NCBI GenBank assembly: GCA_008638375.1
Contig: CM018031.1
Location: 3,013,001 to 3,077,000 of the forward strand
Reading direction: 5' to 3'
From: Nyssa sinensis
Taxonomy: Eukaryota; Streptophyta; Magnoliopsida; Cornales; Nyssaceae
DNA: 64,000 nucleotides
The notes below the pieces were generated by a model. The model searched no databases and was not told the origin of the DNA. It saw nothing but the letters and a program-made list of their open reading frames with translations. This document shows, piece by piece, positions 36,361 to 48,100 of this stretch; positions within the stretch are counted from its first letter, which is position 1; the number at the start of each line of letters is the position of its first letter. A program made the position numbers and the translations under genes.

Positions 36361-39300
36361 GAGATTCTGTGTTATCTAATTAGTTTGTCTTGGATAAATA
36401 TGCACAAACAAACACTGAGTATTTCAGCTCATGCTATCTTTGGTCAAATTTGTCAATCACATCCATTTCTTATGAACTTGGAGAAATACCAAATATTGGC
36501 TGCACATTTCTACGGAAAATTTGAGAGAAGTGCCAGGGTATGAACTTGGGCTTGTTGGTTGCTTGGAGTTCCAATTCTCAAGAATTGTAGACTCTCAAGA
36601 GTCCAAACTCTTAAAAGTTAGAAGTCTTAATTTCTGTTTAGATGTACATGGAATTTGAAACATATTGATGCACCCTAATAATTGGGACCCATGAGAAGTT
36701 GATATATGTTGGTCATTACTCCTATTAGAAGTCTTTAAGAATAAAATTGTTGTATTGTGATGTTATTTTAGGAGTTTTAGGAATAAAATTTGATGTTTTA
36801 TTTGTTACCATCTTGAGTAGGATGAGTTTTAGGCAGTTTTTATTTGTGTTTTATTGGACATATTTGGGCCTTGGCTACATAGATATATTCTATCTGGGAA
36901 CAGTGGGTCCATTTGCATTGGATTGGGAGAAGAGTTTTTGGGAAGTTCATTCCTGCTGTTTGTGCTTGGTCATGGAAGTAGCTACTAAAACTAAAGCCCA
37001 AAGCTAGGAGTCTGGTAAAGCATTAGATTGGTTACAGGGAATCAACATTATATGGTTAGACAGTTGGGATGACTTTTGCCTGTTGATAGATCGCCATGAA
37101 GATAAAAGAATTATAAATGATGGGAGGTTGGGACGGTGTGTCAATGTGAGTATTATTATTTCAACTCTTAGGCTTTGCCATCTGCTAACTCCAGAAATTT
37201 AAGTAGGTAAAGAATTTCTCCAGTCTATTCTTAACACCTCGCATGGATAAATAGGATTGTATAAATTAGCTGCTAACTATTAGAATATTTTCATTTGGGC
37301 ATAGCCTGGAGACAACCTGCATCTCCTAGCTTGGTTAGGTTAAGCTAATACCCATGCTTTTATACTCTGCCTTGCAAAAGAAGACTAGAAAGCAGACCCT
37401 TTGCTGAAGCAGGCATTGTCTGCATATAACCAAAAAGAAAAAAAGAAGACTCCACGCATCTCTAGCCACCGTGCAATGGAGAAAAAGATGGTTGACCATT
37501 TCAACATCTTCTTTGCACATGCAGCACCTAGTTGCCAATTTAAAGCCCCTCCTCTAAATATTATCAATGGTAAAAAATGCTTCCTGTGTTGGTTGCCCAA
37601 GCAAAGAAAGCGACCTTAACTGGGACTCTAGAACGTCATATAATCTTCCAAGGAAATTCCAAATTTTTTTTGCCTACCAACGCACGATATAATGACCGAA
37701 CAGTAATTGCTCTGGAGCTGTTCAATTCCAAACCAGGGTATCCTCCCTACCACCAGTGATTAAGAAGTCCATCAATCTCACAACTTCACCTATTTCTCAA
37801 TCCTGAAGATTTTTCTTAAAACAGGGAGCCCAAACCATATCAACTCCACACCAAGACACACAATCAGCCACAAAAGTATCCTAGTAGGATGCAATCCTAA
37901 ACAATCAAGGATATTGATCATTCAAAGATACATCTCCACTCCAAGCATCCGTTGAAAACTTCACTCTCATTCCCTTACCCACTTCAAAGTGAGTGAACCT
38001 GAGGAAGTCCACCAATCCCTTGCTTATAGTTCTCCATAAGCCGCACCCATAAGGATCTAGCACCTCCCTAGAGTTCCACCCACCTGCCTTGCACCTATAT
38101 TTAATAGAATAATAGCTATCACCTTCCTCCACTGAGCATCTTCTTCAAGTGAAAATCTCCACAACTACTTGCCCAAAAGAACCTTACTCAAGGTCCTCAA
38201 AGCCTTACTTCCCAAGCCTCCCTCATCAATAGATGTTTTAGCCTTGTCCCAGCTGATAAGATGGATCTTTCTCACCTATTCTATAACCCCCCTCAAAGAA
38301 GTCTCCCCGAGGCTTAACCAACCTCTTCTCCACCAAAGTTGGCATAGGGGGAAAAAGGACATTTTTTTTTTTTTTTGATAAGTAAAGAGTATATATATTA
38401 GAAGACCTAAAAGGGCAAAAACCCAAGAAGGATTACATCGGCCTTAAAGAACCTAAAAAGTCAACAAAAGAAGTAACATTTACAGGAAAAACTTCTTTGA
38501 CCCAAAAAAATAGTAAACGCAAAAAAGCATCTTTAAGGAATGGAGTAGAGAGTTCCCGGTCCTCAAAGACGCGAATGTTTCTTTCTTTCCACATACACCA
38601 CAAAAGACAGATAGGGGTTAATCTCCAAATTCTCTTAATTTCTTTCGGAAGGATGCACCCTTCCCAAGCTAAAAGAAGATCTTTGACAGGATGTGGCATG
38701 ACCCACGTGACACCAAAAATGGTGAGAACGAGGTTCCAGCAGCTCCAAGGAACATAACAGTGAATGAGGGTGTGATCCACTTTTTCTTCATCATTCTTGC
38801 AAAAGTAACATCTACTAGCCATCAAGAATCCCCTCCTAAAGGACATATAGGTCAGGAGGCTAACTAGGGTACTTTTTATTAAAGTAATCTTGCCACCTTT
38901 TGGGACTTGAGAGGTACTATCTCTTCCACCCCGCTAATCTCTTCTGAATATCCTATTGTTTTGTTTTTATTTTTTTTCTTCTCTCTCCATTTTATTTTTC
39001 TTTTATTCATTGTAATAGAATCACTTTTTTTTCTTCCAAAAATGAGTTAATTTATTGTAATCGACTATAAATATGATTTGAATTTGTGATTTTTATTAAA
39101 AGAAGCTCAACAAAGCCTTTAACTAAACTTACAAATAAATTTATGATATTTTTTTATAAGTAAATGTATGACTACTATTATGGATGGTTATGATATGGTT
39201 ATTGGGTCTTACAATTGATTTATGAATAAATTTTAAGTTATATCATGTATGCATATATTTGAGAAAAATATTTATTTGAGGATCACGGATAAGAAATTAT

Positions 39301-40647
39301 ATAAATCCAATGAAATTCAACAAAGCCTAATCCCAACTATTTGGGATCACACATTATACATGTATCATGTCTCGCCATTATACTCTATACAAGACTATTT
39401 CCTCATTTGAATCACACATTATTATATCTTTTTTTTTATTTTTACCAAAGTTACTTTTGGTTGTCCCCCCTTATAGCTCGAGTCTCGATATGAATCATGT
39501 TAATCTTTCATTTAGTGGTCTTCGTTATACATGATTATATCACCTTATCCGATTTTCTCTTATTTTAACTCATATTGGTGTTGCTACAAAAAACATTATA
39601 TAAGAATGAAGATGCAAAAATTTATTATTTTGTAATAAAAAAATAATTATATCCCAACCTATTATCCCATCCTTTCCAAGAGTAGAATTAAGATACAACA
39701 GCATATCCCTGGTATATTCAGCATCTCATAATTTTATTTTCTATCAGATTCCACGGTTTCCACCACATCTTAATCCCATCCTATCTTTCTTATCCAGCTT
39801 TCAAAAGAGAATGTGATAATCATTTCCTTTCTTTGATAGTTTATGATTAGGAAAACGAATTGCTTTGCGAAGTTCCAAAATTGGCACCACTCGAGGAGAA
39901 AAAAGAAAAGTGTATCTAACTTCTTTACTAGAAAGGTGAAATGAGAAATCACTTCTAATGGAAAACCAAACCCATACCAATTACTTTCCTCCCGTTTTTG
40001 AGAGAAAATGATCAAACTGACAACCAATACCAATAACACAAATTCAGAGAAAGAAGCAATCAAACTTGAGAAAAATCGTATTCTTTCTTAACAAAATTTT
40101 GGAAACACTGGAATCAGCAAATTATAAGTTAACTCAAAAGGTTGAGAGAGAAAATTAGTTGACTTTCTTGACATCGTAATATCAAAAAATTACATGAAAT
40201 TAACCTTCCACATACCTTCGTAACATCTCGGTTGAGCTTCTTTACAGTGTTGGACAGCAAATCGTTCTCTCTCAACAAGTTCTCCTGTGAAAACACACAT
40301 TCAACCAGTTATTTATATATATTATCGGTGAACAAACCGGAGTTTTACTGGAACGGGCCGGGACGGACCTTTTCTTGATCGGCTTGGGCGAGTTTATTGG
40401 CGGTTTCGGAGAGCGAAGCGTCGAGGGACTCGATCTGGGCTTGAAGGTCGGCAATGATGGCGTCCCTATCGTTGAGCTTGGCGCGAAGGACAGAGGTCTC
40501 TGATTCGAGGGTAGAGACACGTGTCGAGAGCGCAATTGAGGTGATTTTACGGGCCACATCGAGCTGTTCGAATGGATCGGAAGGGAGTACCTCCAACACG
40601 TCCTGGGGAAGATCGAAGGGAGTACCAGCCGATTCTCTCGCCAGCAT
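32264..40647 (-). CDS. At4g15545/NAIP-type coiled-coil protein
   Basis: Nine exons: 40647-40369, 40284-40216, 36225-36169, 35923-35851, 35365-35270, 35046-34792, 33318-33276, 32531-32453 and 32356-32264 (TGA). All are GT-AG and in phase, giving 347 aa. The N-terminus reads MLARESAGTPFDLPQDVLEV. A coiled coil follows, about residues 40-135 (LESETSVLRAKLNDRD, ENLLRENDLLSNTVKKLNRD). Then comes a Ser/Pro-rich region (LTPPGSPPSLSASVSPTRTS) and a conserved C-terminal block (FRQVRSRLSYELFGAFLANV..ETLRKANEIFGPDNKDLY). I recall Arabidopsis relatives At4g15545, At1g16520 and At1g56080, described as NAI2-interacting proteins of ER bodies; the molecular role is not settled. Intron 2 is 3990 bp because of LINE insertions, and intron 6 carries a SINE. 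The coding sequence is intact. Confidence 0.92.
33561..33737 (-). mobile_element. tRNA-derived SINE in NAIP-like intron
   Basis: Read on the minus strand, an A-box-like AGCTTAGGTGGTA is followed about 40 bp on by a B box GGTTCAAGTCC (33668-33678). A body of about 100 bp follows, ending in an A/G-rich tail. The phrase GGCTACCGCC occurs at the 5' end and again internally. No clear target-site duplication was found, so the limits are approximate. Confidence 0.6.
36327..36360. repeat. T12 followed by G22-23 homopolymer tract
   Basis: A run of T's passes directly into an uninterrupted run of more than 20 G's, about 100 bp beyond exon 3 of the NAIP-like gene inside its large intron. Length of such tracts is unreliable in assemblies. 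Confidence 0.9.
36361..37334. other. large-intron sequence with no recognised feature
   Basis: This part of intron 2 of the NAIP-like gene has a few open stretches on the plus strand (for example 36747-37007) without any recognised domain. It may be older transposon debris. Confidence 0.4.
37335..38353 (-). mobile_element. older LINE copy B, ORF2 3' part (interrupted)
   Basis: Decayed minus-strand LINE ORF2 pieces run in the expected order: MPTLVEKRLVKPRGDF near 38330, AGGWNSREVLDPYGCGLWR near 38080, then a CCMCKEDVEMVNHLFLHC zinc-binding reverse-transcriptase segment near 37520. The upstream continuation (PKGGKITLIKSTLVSLLTY, read with the frame corrected by eye) is at about 38847-38920, on the far side of the younger copy A. 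Several frame breaks make it non-functional. Confidence 0.7.
38354..38846 (-). mobile_element. younger 5'-truncated LINE copy A nested in copy B
   Basis: A 9-bp direct repeat, AAAGGACAT on the plus strand, lies at 38354-38362 and 38838-38846. It encloses 475 bp that starts (plus strand) with a T run of about 14, which is the poly-A tail of a minus-strand element. The enclosed open frame to the stop at 38433 encodes the ORF2 C-terminus: CYFCKNDEEKVDHTLIHC and KRIWRLTPICLLWCMWKER. This is the expected structure of a target-primed, 5'-truncated L1 insertion. It splits copy B's MS-FPPMPTLVEKR coding segment. Confidence 0.8.
38847..40215. other. remainder of NAIP-like intron 2
   Basis: The left 100 bp belong to LINE copy B. 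The rest is AT-rich with no recognised gene, repeat or RNA. Confidence 0.45.
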
Positions 40648-41139
40648 CCTTATATTTTTCAATTTTATTTTAAATTTATATTTACACATACATACATACA
40701 ATCTGTATATAGAGAGAGACAGTATTCTGTATTATAGTGCGAGAAACAAGCTTCCGACAGCTTGGACAGTTGAAGGGTTTGGCAGTTTGGCCTTATTTGA
40801 AACGTGTGGTTTTACGGAAGTGTGCGGATGGATATTTAAAAAAGGTGGGATAGAGAAATGGACCGGACTACGGATCATTTTAACGTGGGGCGGTTAGTCC
40901 AACCAGAAAATTATTAGTGGGCCATAAGTTTTTTTAGCAGAAATTTTGGGTTAAGAAATAGGTGAAATCATTGATAAAGGTTAATTTTTTATAATAGGTT
41001 AAAATTTTGGACAAGAATTGAAAAAAAATAATAGGTAAAATAAGCCTAAATTAAAATTTTAAAATTGTCAAAATTTTATATGTATAAATAAAAATTTCTA
41101 TAGTTTAAGGAGCTCTAACTTAGCCTAACTCTTGTGTCC

Positions 41140-41660
41140 TTCTGTCTTTAGGTGTATAGTTATCAAAATCAACCTGAACATCAATCCGATGAGATGATTG
41201 GGTGAATAGATCACTAGTTCAAGCATCAGGTTAACCGGTTGAGCTAGATGTATTTATTATTTATGTGTTTTATTTATATTTTGTATTTAATTTGAATTTA
41301 CATTAGTGAAAATATATATATATAAGTTCATTTTTTTTTATGTTGATAATATGTCAAAAAAAAATTAGCAGAAGAGAAACTCTTGGAAGAGAGTAAAAGT
41401 GATTCTAAAACTAATCTAGCTATTTCATATAATAAAAATGTTGAAACTTCAACAAAAAAGTGAAGTTAATGGCCTAGTGGTATGGAAGTTGTTATTGAAT
41501 ACTTCATTGAATTTGACCGGTTCATTGTGACCCGGGTAGGTCATCAAGTTTTTAGAAAAATCGATTGAATTGATCGGTTCGATCCGGATCAGCTGCATAT
41601 TCGATTAGAATAGCAAACTAATCTGATTTAGGAACCTGATTCACCGATTTATCTGTCAAA
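41140..41660. repeat. CCGGTT-rich transposon-like remnant
   Basis: A locally GC-richer block in AT-rich DNA has repeated GGTTAACCGGTTGA, GACCGGTTCATTG, CCCGGGTAGGTC and GATCGGTTCGATCCG wording. I recall this from dispersed MULE- or MITE-type repeats in eudicots. Clear terminal repeats or duplications were not found. Confidence 0.35.
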
Positions 41661-43340
41661 TCGGTTGATTGAGGAATGGTTTACATTATGAGATAAATAT
41701 ACCTCTATATTTTATTTTGAAATAAAAAAGTACCTGGTAGGATATGAGAACATGTATTCATAATTTTATTGGTTTGGATTATTGAATAAATAAGTAATAA
41801 ATTAATGCATCATCAACTTGTTATTCACAAGTGGAATACTTACTAAATCAGGGGTAATGTATCAAAATTGCATGTTAAGAGTTGGGAGTGATGGCACAAA
41901 AGGGGGAGTCAGGGACTTTTAACAGTTACATGTAGGCTAAATTTTAATACTATCCAATATAGACAATTCAAGATAGTTCAACAAAAAGGATTTTCTTCAT
42001 GAAAATTTAAAGGGGCCTATAATTATTGATTGTATATCTTGATGGTTTGCTTCTTTTTTTTTTTAATTTTAAAGAACGTAATTTTCAAAATTACTATATC
42101 TTGATGCATTATATTGATATATAAATTGAGATATATTTTTAATTATAATTAATATTTAATATAATAATTTGTAATAATTAATAAATTCTTAAAAAATCAA
42201 TTTGGTTGTACAGTGTATAATTAATAATTGTATTACTTAGTAATTAATGTTTTTTTAAAATTTTAAAAAAAATTATAATATTAATATAGCATATATAAAA
42301 TAGTTATATATACTCTATCTTATATATAACATGTCTTGGTAATTATATTTATTAATCTTAGGTAATTACAGTAAAAATATTGTAAGTGAAAAAATTATTA
42401 ACTATAGAAGGTTGACTGTAACATCGTCACATAATTTATCAATTAAAAAAATTATCTTTTGAGCAAACAATAACTATACAAATTAGAACTAAAATAAAAC
42501 AAAAATGACTCTTTTTGGTTAATGAGCTAGTTTTTTTTTTTTTTTTAATCAATTCAGTATCTAAGTTTCTTTGACAGTTTAAAAAAAAACAAGAAGAAGA
42601 AAGGAAAGAAAATGAAAAGAAAAAAGTTTTAGTAATAATCTTTTTCTTGATTTTTACTAATTTAAATGTAACAAAAAATGTGAGTCTTCTAAAGAGGGGA
42701 AAAGAGAGAAAAAAATTACAAAAAGAGGAAGAGAGAACCTAATTTATGGAGGGTGTGTAAGTGGATTTTTGATATATGAGAAGGGGTGTAAGCATAATTT
42801 AATTTATGGAGGGGGTGTAATTTAATAAAGAATCACATCTACTCATATAATGAGAGACAAGAGGAAACTCAACTCACCCAATAACTAGAAGCCACTCAAA
42901 AGTTATAAAAAGTAGCTATAATAACCCTTCCAACATGTGCAAATCACGTGCTCAACTCCCAACCCTTCTAGAAGTAGAAATTATTATTTTACATTTTTAT
43001 TTGATATAAGTATGACTGTTATTTATAAAATTTAATAATTTATTTATTTTTATAAAGAAATTGCTTATGAAAAATTTGAAATTGTATGAAAAATCATTAT
43101 TCCATATCAAATAATGATATGAAATTATGAGCATAAGCTTTCATTTTTCCTTGTTTTCTTTTCCTTCTTTTTAATCCTAATGTTATAAAAATTTGAAGCT
43201 TTTGTTATGATTATAACTTACCAATTTCTATTTTAAAGATATATTTATGCACTAAAATTTTAAAACAAGACAATATTTTAGAAGTTGAAAAAAACATGTC
43301 AAAAAGTGTTATTCATAATTAAACTGAAAACTCATAAATC

Positions 43341-43553
43341 TGATAATTATACTGATCTCTTTTAAAATTTTTGAAATTACAATGACATCTCTAACTTTAC
43401 CTCTTTACCTGACAATATACAAATATCTATTTTTAGTCAATTTTTTTAAAATGACAAAATTACTCTTTCTATGTTTTTTTTTTCGTCTTTTTAAAAAAAA
43501 AAAATTAACCAATTTCTTTTCATTTTTCAAATAAATATTAATAAAAACCTTAA

Positions 43554-43584
<31 letters not shown>

Positions 43585-43771
43585 AACTTTAAAAGAGGTT
43601 AGAAGATTTTGATCAAATTTGAAAAATATAAAAATAAATAAATAAAAGAAACAGTTTTGTCATTTTAAAAAAAAATTTTGATTGAAAAGAGGTATTTGTA
43701 TATTGTCAGGTAAAGTAAAAAAAATTAATATAATTATTAAAAATCTCAACAGAAATTAGTGTAATTTATCC
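43341..43771. mobile_element. hairpin MITE with about 120-bp inverted arms
   Basis: The left arm (43341-43460) and the reverse complement of the right arm (43650-43771) align. Both contain TTTACCTGACAATATACAAAT followed by a (T)n AAAATGACAAAA stretch. The outer ends read TGATAATTATACTGAT and GGATAAATTACACTAAT. The centre holds (TA)n at 43561-43583. The unit could fold into a long hairpin. No coding sequence. Target duplication is unclear. Confidence 0.7.
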
Positions 43772-45734
43772 AAATATGTTTGTCAAATTTATAATTCTTA
43801 TAATAAAGTAAATGATAATTAAGACTTATCACTGTTTGGAGTCCTATTATAAGCTCTCTATAATAGAATTTAGACGTGGTGAGAACTAAAATCACACAAT
43901 GTATGATACATTAGGCTGTGTATGTTATTATCCGGTGAATTCGAATAGAATCAATATTATATTTAAATGAGACTAATTGTTATTTTGTATATGAGTTGAA
44001 CTCACAACTCAGATAATATATGTCTATATATATATATGTATATATTCAATCTTAGCCCATCCCAAACTAAGAACGGCATTAGTTAAAAATAGTTTAGTAT
44101 CATGGTTAAGATTATCTTAATTTAAGTATGTTTGTGTGACTCTCTACATGTAATCCGCAATCTCATTAACAATAATTTAATATTACCATCATATTAAAAA
44201 ATGGTTCAAGATTAACATTCAATAGTATGATTAATTTAAGTTATTTCCAAATAGGATATTAAATTTTATTAAAAAATTAAAATTTTCAATTCTTCCTCAT
44301 CTTTATAATTTTGTCTAAATGCTATACAATTCCTACTTTTCTTGTTTTGTCCCACAAACAAGTGTAGTCTCGGCTATGCTTGTTTGTCTTCTTAAGGACC
44401 CATCCCATTTAGTTACGTTTTCAAAAATAAATTGTTAATTTTAAAATACGAGATATGTGTTTGGTAAGTTAAATCCTGAATCATTATTCAAAAACTGGTT
44501 TTCAGATTGTCTTCTTTATCCCTCTTCCTCTTTCTCGCCTTCTATTTATGACAATCTCCTTACCCTTGTTCGACTTTCTACACCATAGTCATCACGAATA
44601 ACACCATTGACCACTAGACATCACGACCATGACTCATCAACTCATACTCACGATGATAACCACAGAAAGCTAACTCCACCACCAAACGCATTTTCACAGT
44701 TTTTAAAAAATTAATTACAAAATTCTGAAATACATTTCAAAAACATTTTTCAAAAAATCATATCTAAATTACTATTCAAATGCAGCCAATTTTATGTTTA
44801 TTTATATAAATAGACTCTTCACTAATAATAATAATAATTCGGTTGGAGATTGTAATCACGTTGCGGTGGACTTGTATAGTGAAAAGGGGAGTGAGATTAT
44901 TATTCTGGAACAATTAGTGGACGGTTAAAGCTATTCACTGTATTCCTATTTGCTAAACAAACAGGGACAACGTACTATTAATCCACCAGGGCAAGCTACA
45001 TTGACATTAAAAGCTTCCAAGAATCTTCACATAAACTTTGCAACTTTTTATTTTTATTTTACATTCATGCTTCTTTTTATGAGTAAGTGTCCCACTGACC
45101 CTTCCCAAGGTGCCATTTTATAAAGGCTGATAGGAGACAAGAGAGATGGCAATTATTGCTTCCTTGCTATTCACTTGTGATAAAGAGGTTCATTTGACCC
45201 CACATTCACAAGAAGTTTCCTAGATTTGTTCCCTCTTTTCTCATATTTTTTCCATCTTTTTTTTTTTGTGGATGTGGATGGAAGGATAGCTCTATACAAT
45301 TGATGCCATAGATATAGCTGTACTAGTTGATGCTATATAATATTTTCATCTTTTTAGTGGAATATTATTATGAAATTTTGTTGGGGCCCAAAAAATATTT
45401 GAGGTTCATTCTTTTTTATTTTTTATTTTAATGAATTAATGATTGCAAATAAATTAATTGAAGTGTTTTGGCCCTTTTGGCACCATACTATGGACAAACC
45501 CACTCATTTGCATCAAGGATAGTGAAAAACCAATTCTACCCCTTTTTCCATAATTCAATAAATGTTGGGATTGTGCCAATTTTTTTTTTTTTTGACATAA
45601 GTAATGGGTATTATAATTAATTAATTTAACAATTACATTATATCAATTAATCAATTCAACTAAGAAGACACAATTTAACAGTATTAAGAGCTTCTCAAAT
45701 ATAAAGTCTGGACAAACAAACTACTTCAGTCTAT

Positions 45735-45850
45735 GACTGAATAAAAATAATGTTCACATCTTTTTAATAAAAAAGTGAGACTTGAACCGATAACCTTCTT
45801 CTAACCAAAAAATTATGATGACCAACTGGAGTAACCCAATTAAAAATTTT
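45735..45850 (-). mobile_element. SINE-like fragment
   Basis: Read on the minus strand, TTACTCCAGTTGGTCAT resembles an A box, and about 35 bp on GGTTCAAGTCT (45778-45788) resembles a B box, followed by an A/T-rich 3' part. The two boxes alone support this. No duplication was seen. Confidence 0.4.
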
Positions 45851-46192
45851 GATTCTTAGAACTCATGAGTATTAGAATAAATACAATTGGGAGTCTCCTC
45901 ACCTTATATATGGTTTATAAATTATCTTTTACCTAACATTTAGGTAAGATGTGGAAGTAATATTTTTTATATTAATATAATAATATGTATACATGTCTCA
46001 ATTCAATTGGCATGATTTAACTGTTAGAATCCTTGACTTAGTCAGCATAAGATAATATATAGAAAAATGGAGAAAGAAAGGTTGCTTTGAGCAATGACTT
46101 TTTGAAATATTGGCTTTGAAATATATGTAGGGTCGTCATCTTCAATCATTTCTTTCTTTCATAAGTAGGGTAACCTTTAATTATTGGCTTTG

Positions 46193-46230
<38 letters not shown>

Positions 46231-47201
46231 ATTGCATAAGTGGAGTTTGAATTTAATCATATTTACACCCATGGACATGGAGGTAGTCATATGGATGGGT
46301 AGACTTATCGTTAATTCAGAAATCATCACCTTACGTTTAATAGAGTTTTTTATGTGAATTTCATAAGTATAAAAAAATTAATTTGATGACAAAATTGTTG
46401 AGATATTTTTCATTAAAAAAATAAAATAATAAAAAAAGAAGTGGTCAGTTTATGATGTTCCACATCTTAATTCAAAAGCAATGAGACATGAAAAAACAAT
46501 ATTATTTCTGTTGGCAGTATTAAATTGATTTTTAGGAAGCAAATCATCTTGAATATAGACAACTTTTTATTTATTGAAATAAAAAAAAACTCAAATAAAG
46601 TTTTTATACATTAAACTAATAATATACAAATTCTTTGGTAGTACAGAATTGTCATTAAAGACGTTAGAATTTTAATTAATTTTTTTTAAATAATTAAAAT
46701 ATTTTTATTTATATTAAACTAACATCATCTATTTTTTTTAAAAAAAATGCTATATATCTCCGAAAGTATGTCCATGTAATTTTTACAAAGATGCTCTTGT
46801 GATTTTTGAATATCAGAGGTAGGTGAGTTGTAATTATTTTAAATATTTATTTAGACGATGCCTATTGTAATTCTCATGCAGTGACGACATGGCATAATCT
46901 TAGGGAATACTTTAAATTTAGCAAACGTAACTCACGGGTAGAGATTGTTTTATAAAGAAAAAAAAAAAGAAAAGTGGTCCCCAAAGAAATAATTTCCATC
47001 CGACGACAAAGTCAGTGTTAAAGCTAACGCCGTTAACAAAAATAAGAGGAAAAAAACAAGATAGAGGACTAACCGTTACCGTTATCATCAGCGTCAAAAC
47101 AGAATGGGATGGACCCTACACACGACTCGGTCAGGTCAGCCACTCACAGAAACGAGTCGGCCCCCCTCTCTCGCCAGCTTCTTTTTTCTTTCTCTAACTT
47201 C

Positions 47202-47290
47202 ACGCGTCGTGAAGAGCGAAGGTCGGCGGGAAAGCACCACATCCAACCCCTCTTTTCTTCTCAGCATCTTCCTCTTTCCTCTATATATAT
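47202..47290 (+). promoter_or_regulatory. candidate core promoter of the PNRC-like gene
   Basis: A TATA-like TATATATA (47283-47290) lies about 260 bp before the start codon and is followed by a pyrimidine- and A-rich leader. An ACGCGT CGCG-box (47202-47207), of the type bound by CAMTA factors, is 76 bp upstream of it. Both are sequence matches only. Confidence 0.4.
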
Positions 47291-47542
47291 CGCCAAAGAA
47301 ATCTTCTTTTCTTGGAATACATGTAAAACAGCAGAGCAAAGAACATTTTATTTTATTTTTTTGTTTTAGAAGAACAAAAACTCCTCTCCCATTGAGGAAG
47401 AGGAGAAAGAAAAGAAAATTATTATTTATTTAACAATTTCTGGAGGCTATTTTGTCTCTCTTCTTTCTCTCTCCTCTTTCATCATCAACATCGCCCTTGT
47501 TGGGAATTTTTTTTTTTTTTGTAGATATTGGTTGATTAATTA

Positions 47543-48100
47543 ATGGGAACGGAGGTGTTGCGCCCGCAAGATTGTTTGATCGAAAGGATAAGAGTAGCCC
47601 CGTCGGTGTTTCACCGCAGGAGAAGTTGCAATGGAAATGGAAATGGAAATGGAAACCCTAAATTCAGAAAACCGGTGAAGAAGCGGTTCAACAACCCGAC
47701 GGAGCCGTCGATCTCGAAGAGGTCGTCGAGTTGTGAAGATTTCAGAACGAAACAGAACAATCACCACCTCGTGACGGGACAGGTGACCATATTGAGACGA
47801 GGGCAGTCGTTTGATACGAAGACCAAGGGAAAGAGCATCGACGATTTGATCCTTTGTGGGACCCAGCGGTCGGGTCCAGGTCCGGAATTGGTTCCAAAGC
47901 AGAACCGGATCGGGGAAGGTGACCTGAAATCTCCGGTGGTTGCCGGGATCTGGTCCGACGTGTACGCTGGATCCGCTTTCTCGCTCTCACCGTCCCCGAG
48001 CTCACTTCCTCTGCCTTCATTCTTCAACAAGAAACAAGTTTCAAAGATAGTCGACGACTCAGCAACCAGAGATCTGAGGCGCTTGCTTCGACTCGATTGA
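47543..48100 (+). CDS. PNRC-motif protein, single exon, 185 aa
   Basis: One uninterrupted frame runs from ATG 47543 to TGA 48098-48100 and starts MGTEVLRPQDCLIERIRV. It is basic and low-complexity at first: an (NG)4 run at residues 30-37, encoded by GGAAAT repeats, then KRSSSCEDF. Near the C-terminus it carries YAGSAFSLSPSPSSLPLPSF (141-160), which resembles the short PNRC motif. In animals PNRC2 uses that motif to bind the decapping activator DCP1, so a decapping or mRNA-turnover link is possible but inferred. The C-terminal ATRDLRRLLRLD is likely a short helix. GC content is clearly higher than the flanks, as expected for a real gene. No close paralogue is in the window. Confidence 0.82.
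   Translation: MGTEVLRPQDCLIERIRVAPSVFHRRRSCNGNGNGNGNPKFRKPVKKRFNNPTEPSISKRSSSCEDFRTKQNNHHLVTGQVTILRRGQSFDTKTKGKSIDDLILCGTQRSGPGPELVPKQNRIGEGDLKSPVVAGIWSDVYAGSAFSLSPSPSSLPLPSFFNKKQVSKIVDDSATRDLRRLLRLD

Larger units (their letters stand above)
40648..47280. other. gene-poor AT-rich intergenic stretch of 6.6 kb
   Basis: No open frame longer than noise is found and no spliceable coding motif was recognised. Contents are the NAIP-like promoter at the left edge, a CCGGTT-rich repeat remnant (41140-41660), a hairpin MITE (43341-43771), a SINE-like piece (45735-45850), (TA)n runs at 43561-43583 and 46197-46222, and a short direct repeat TTGGCTTTGAAATATAT at about 46112 and 46174. The right edge holds the PNRC-like gene promoter. 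Confidence 0.6.

Noticed and set aside
36747..37007. 86-codon plus-strand frame in the large NAIP-like intron
   Set aside because: No recognisable reverse-transcriptase or other motif; treated as intron filler.
47104..47433. Overlapping open frames upstream of the PNRC-like gene
   Set aside because: They overlap the TATA-like site and pyrimidine-rich leader, and none continues into the 47543 frame.
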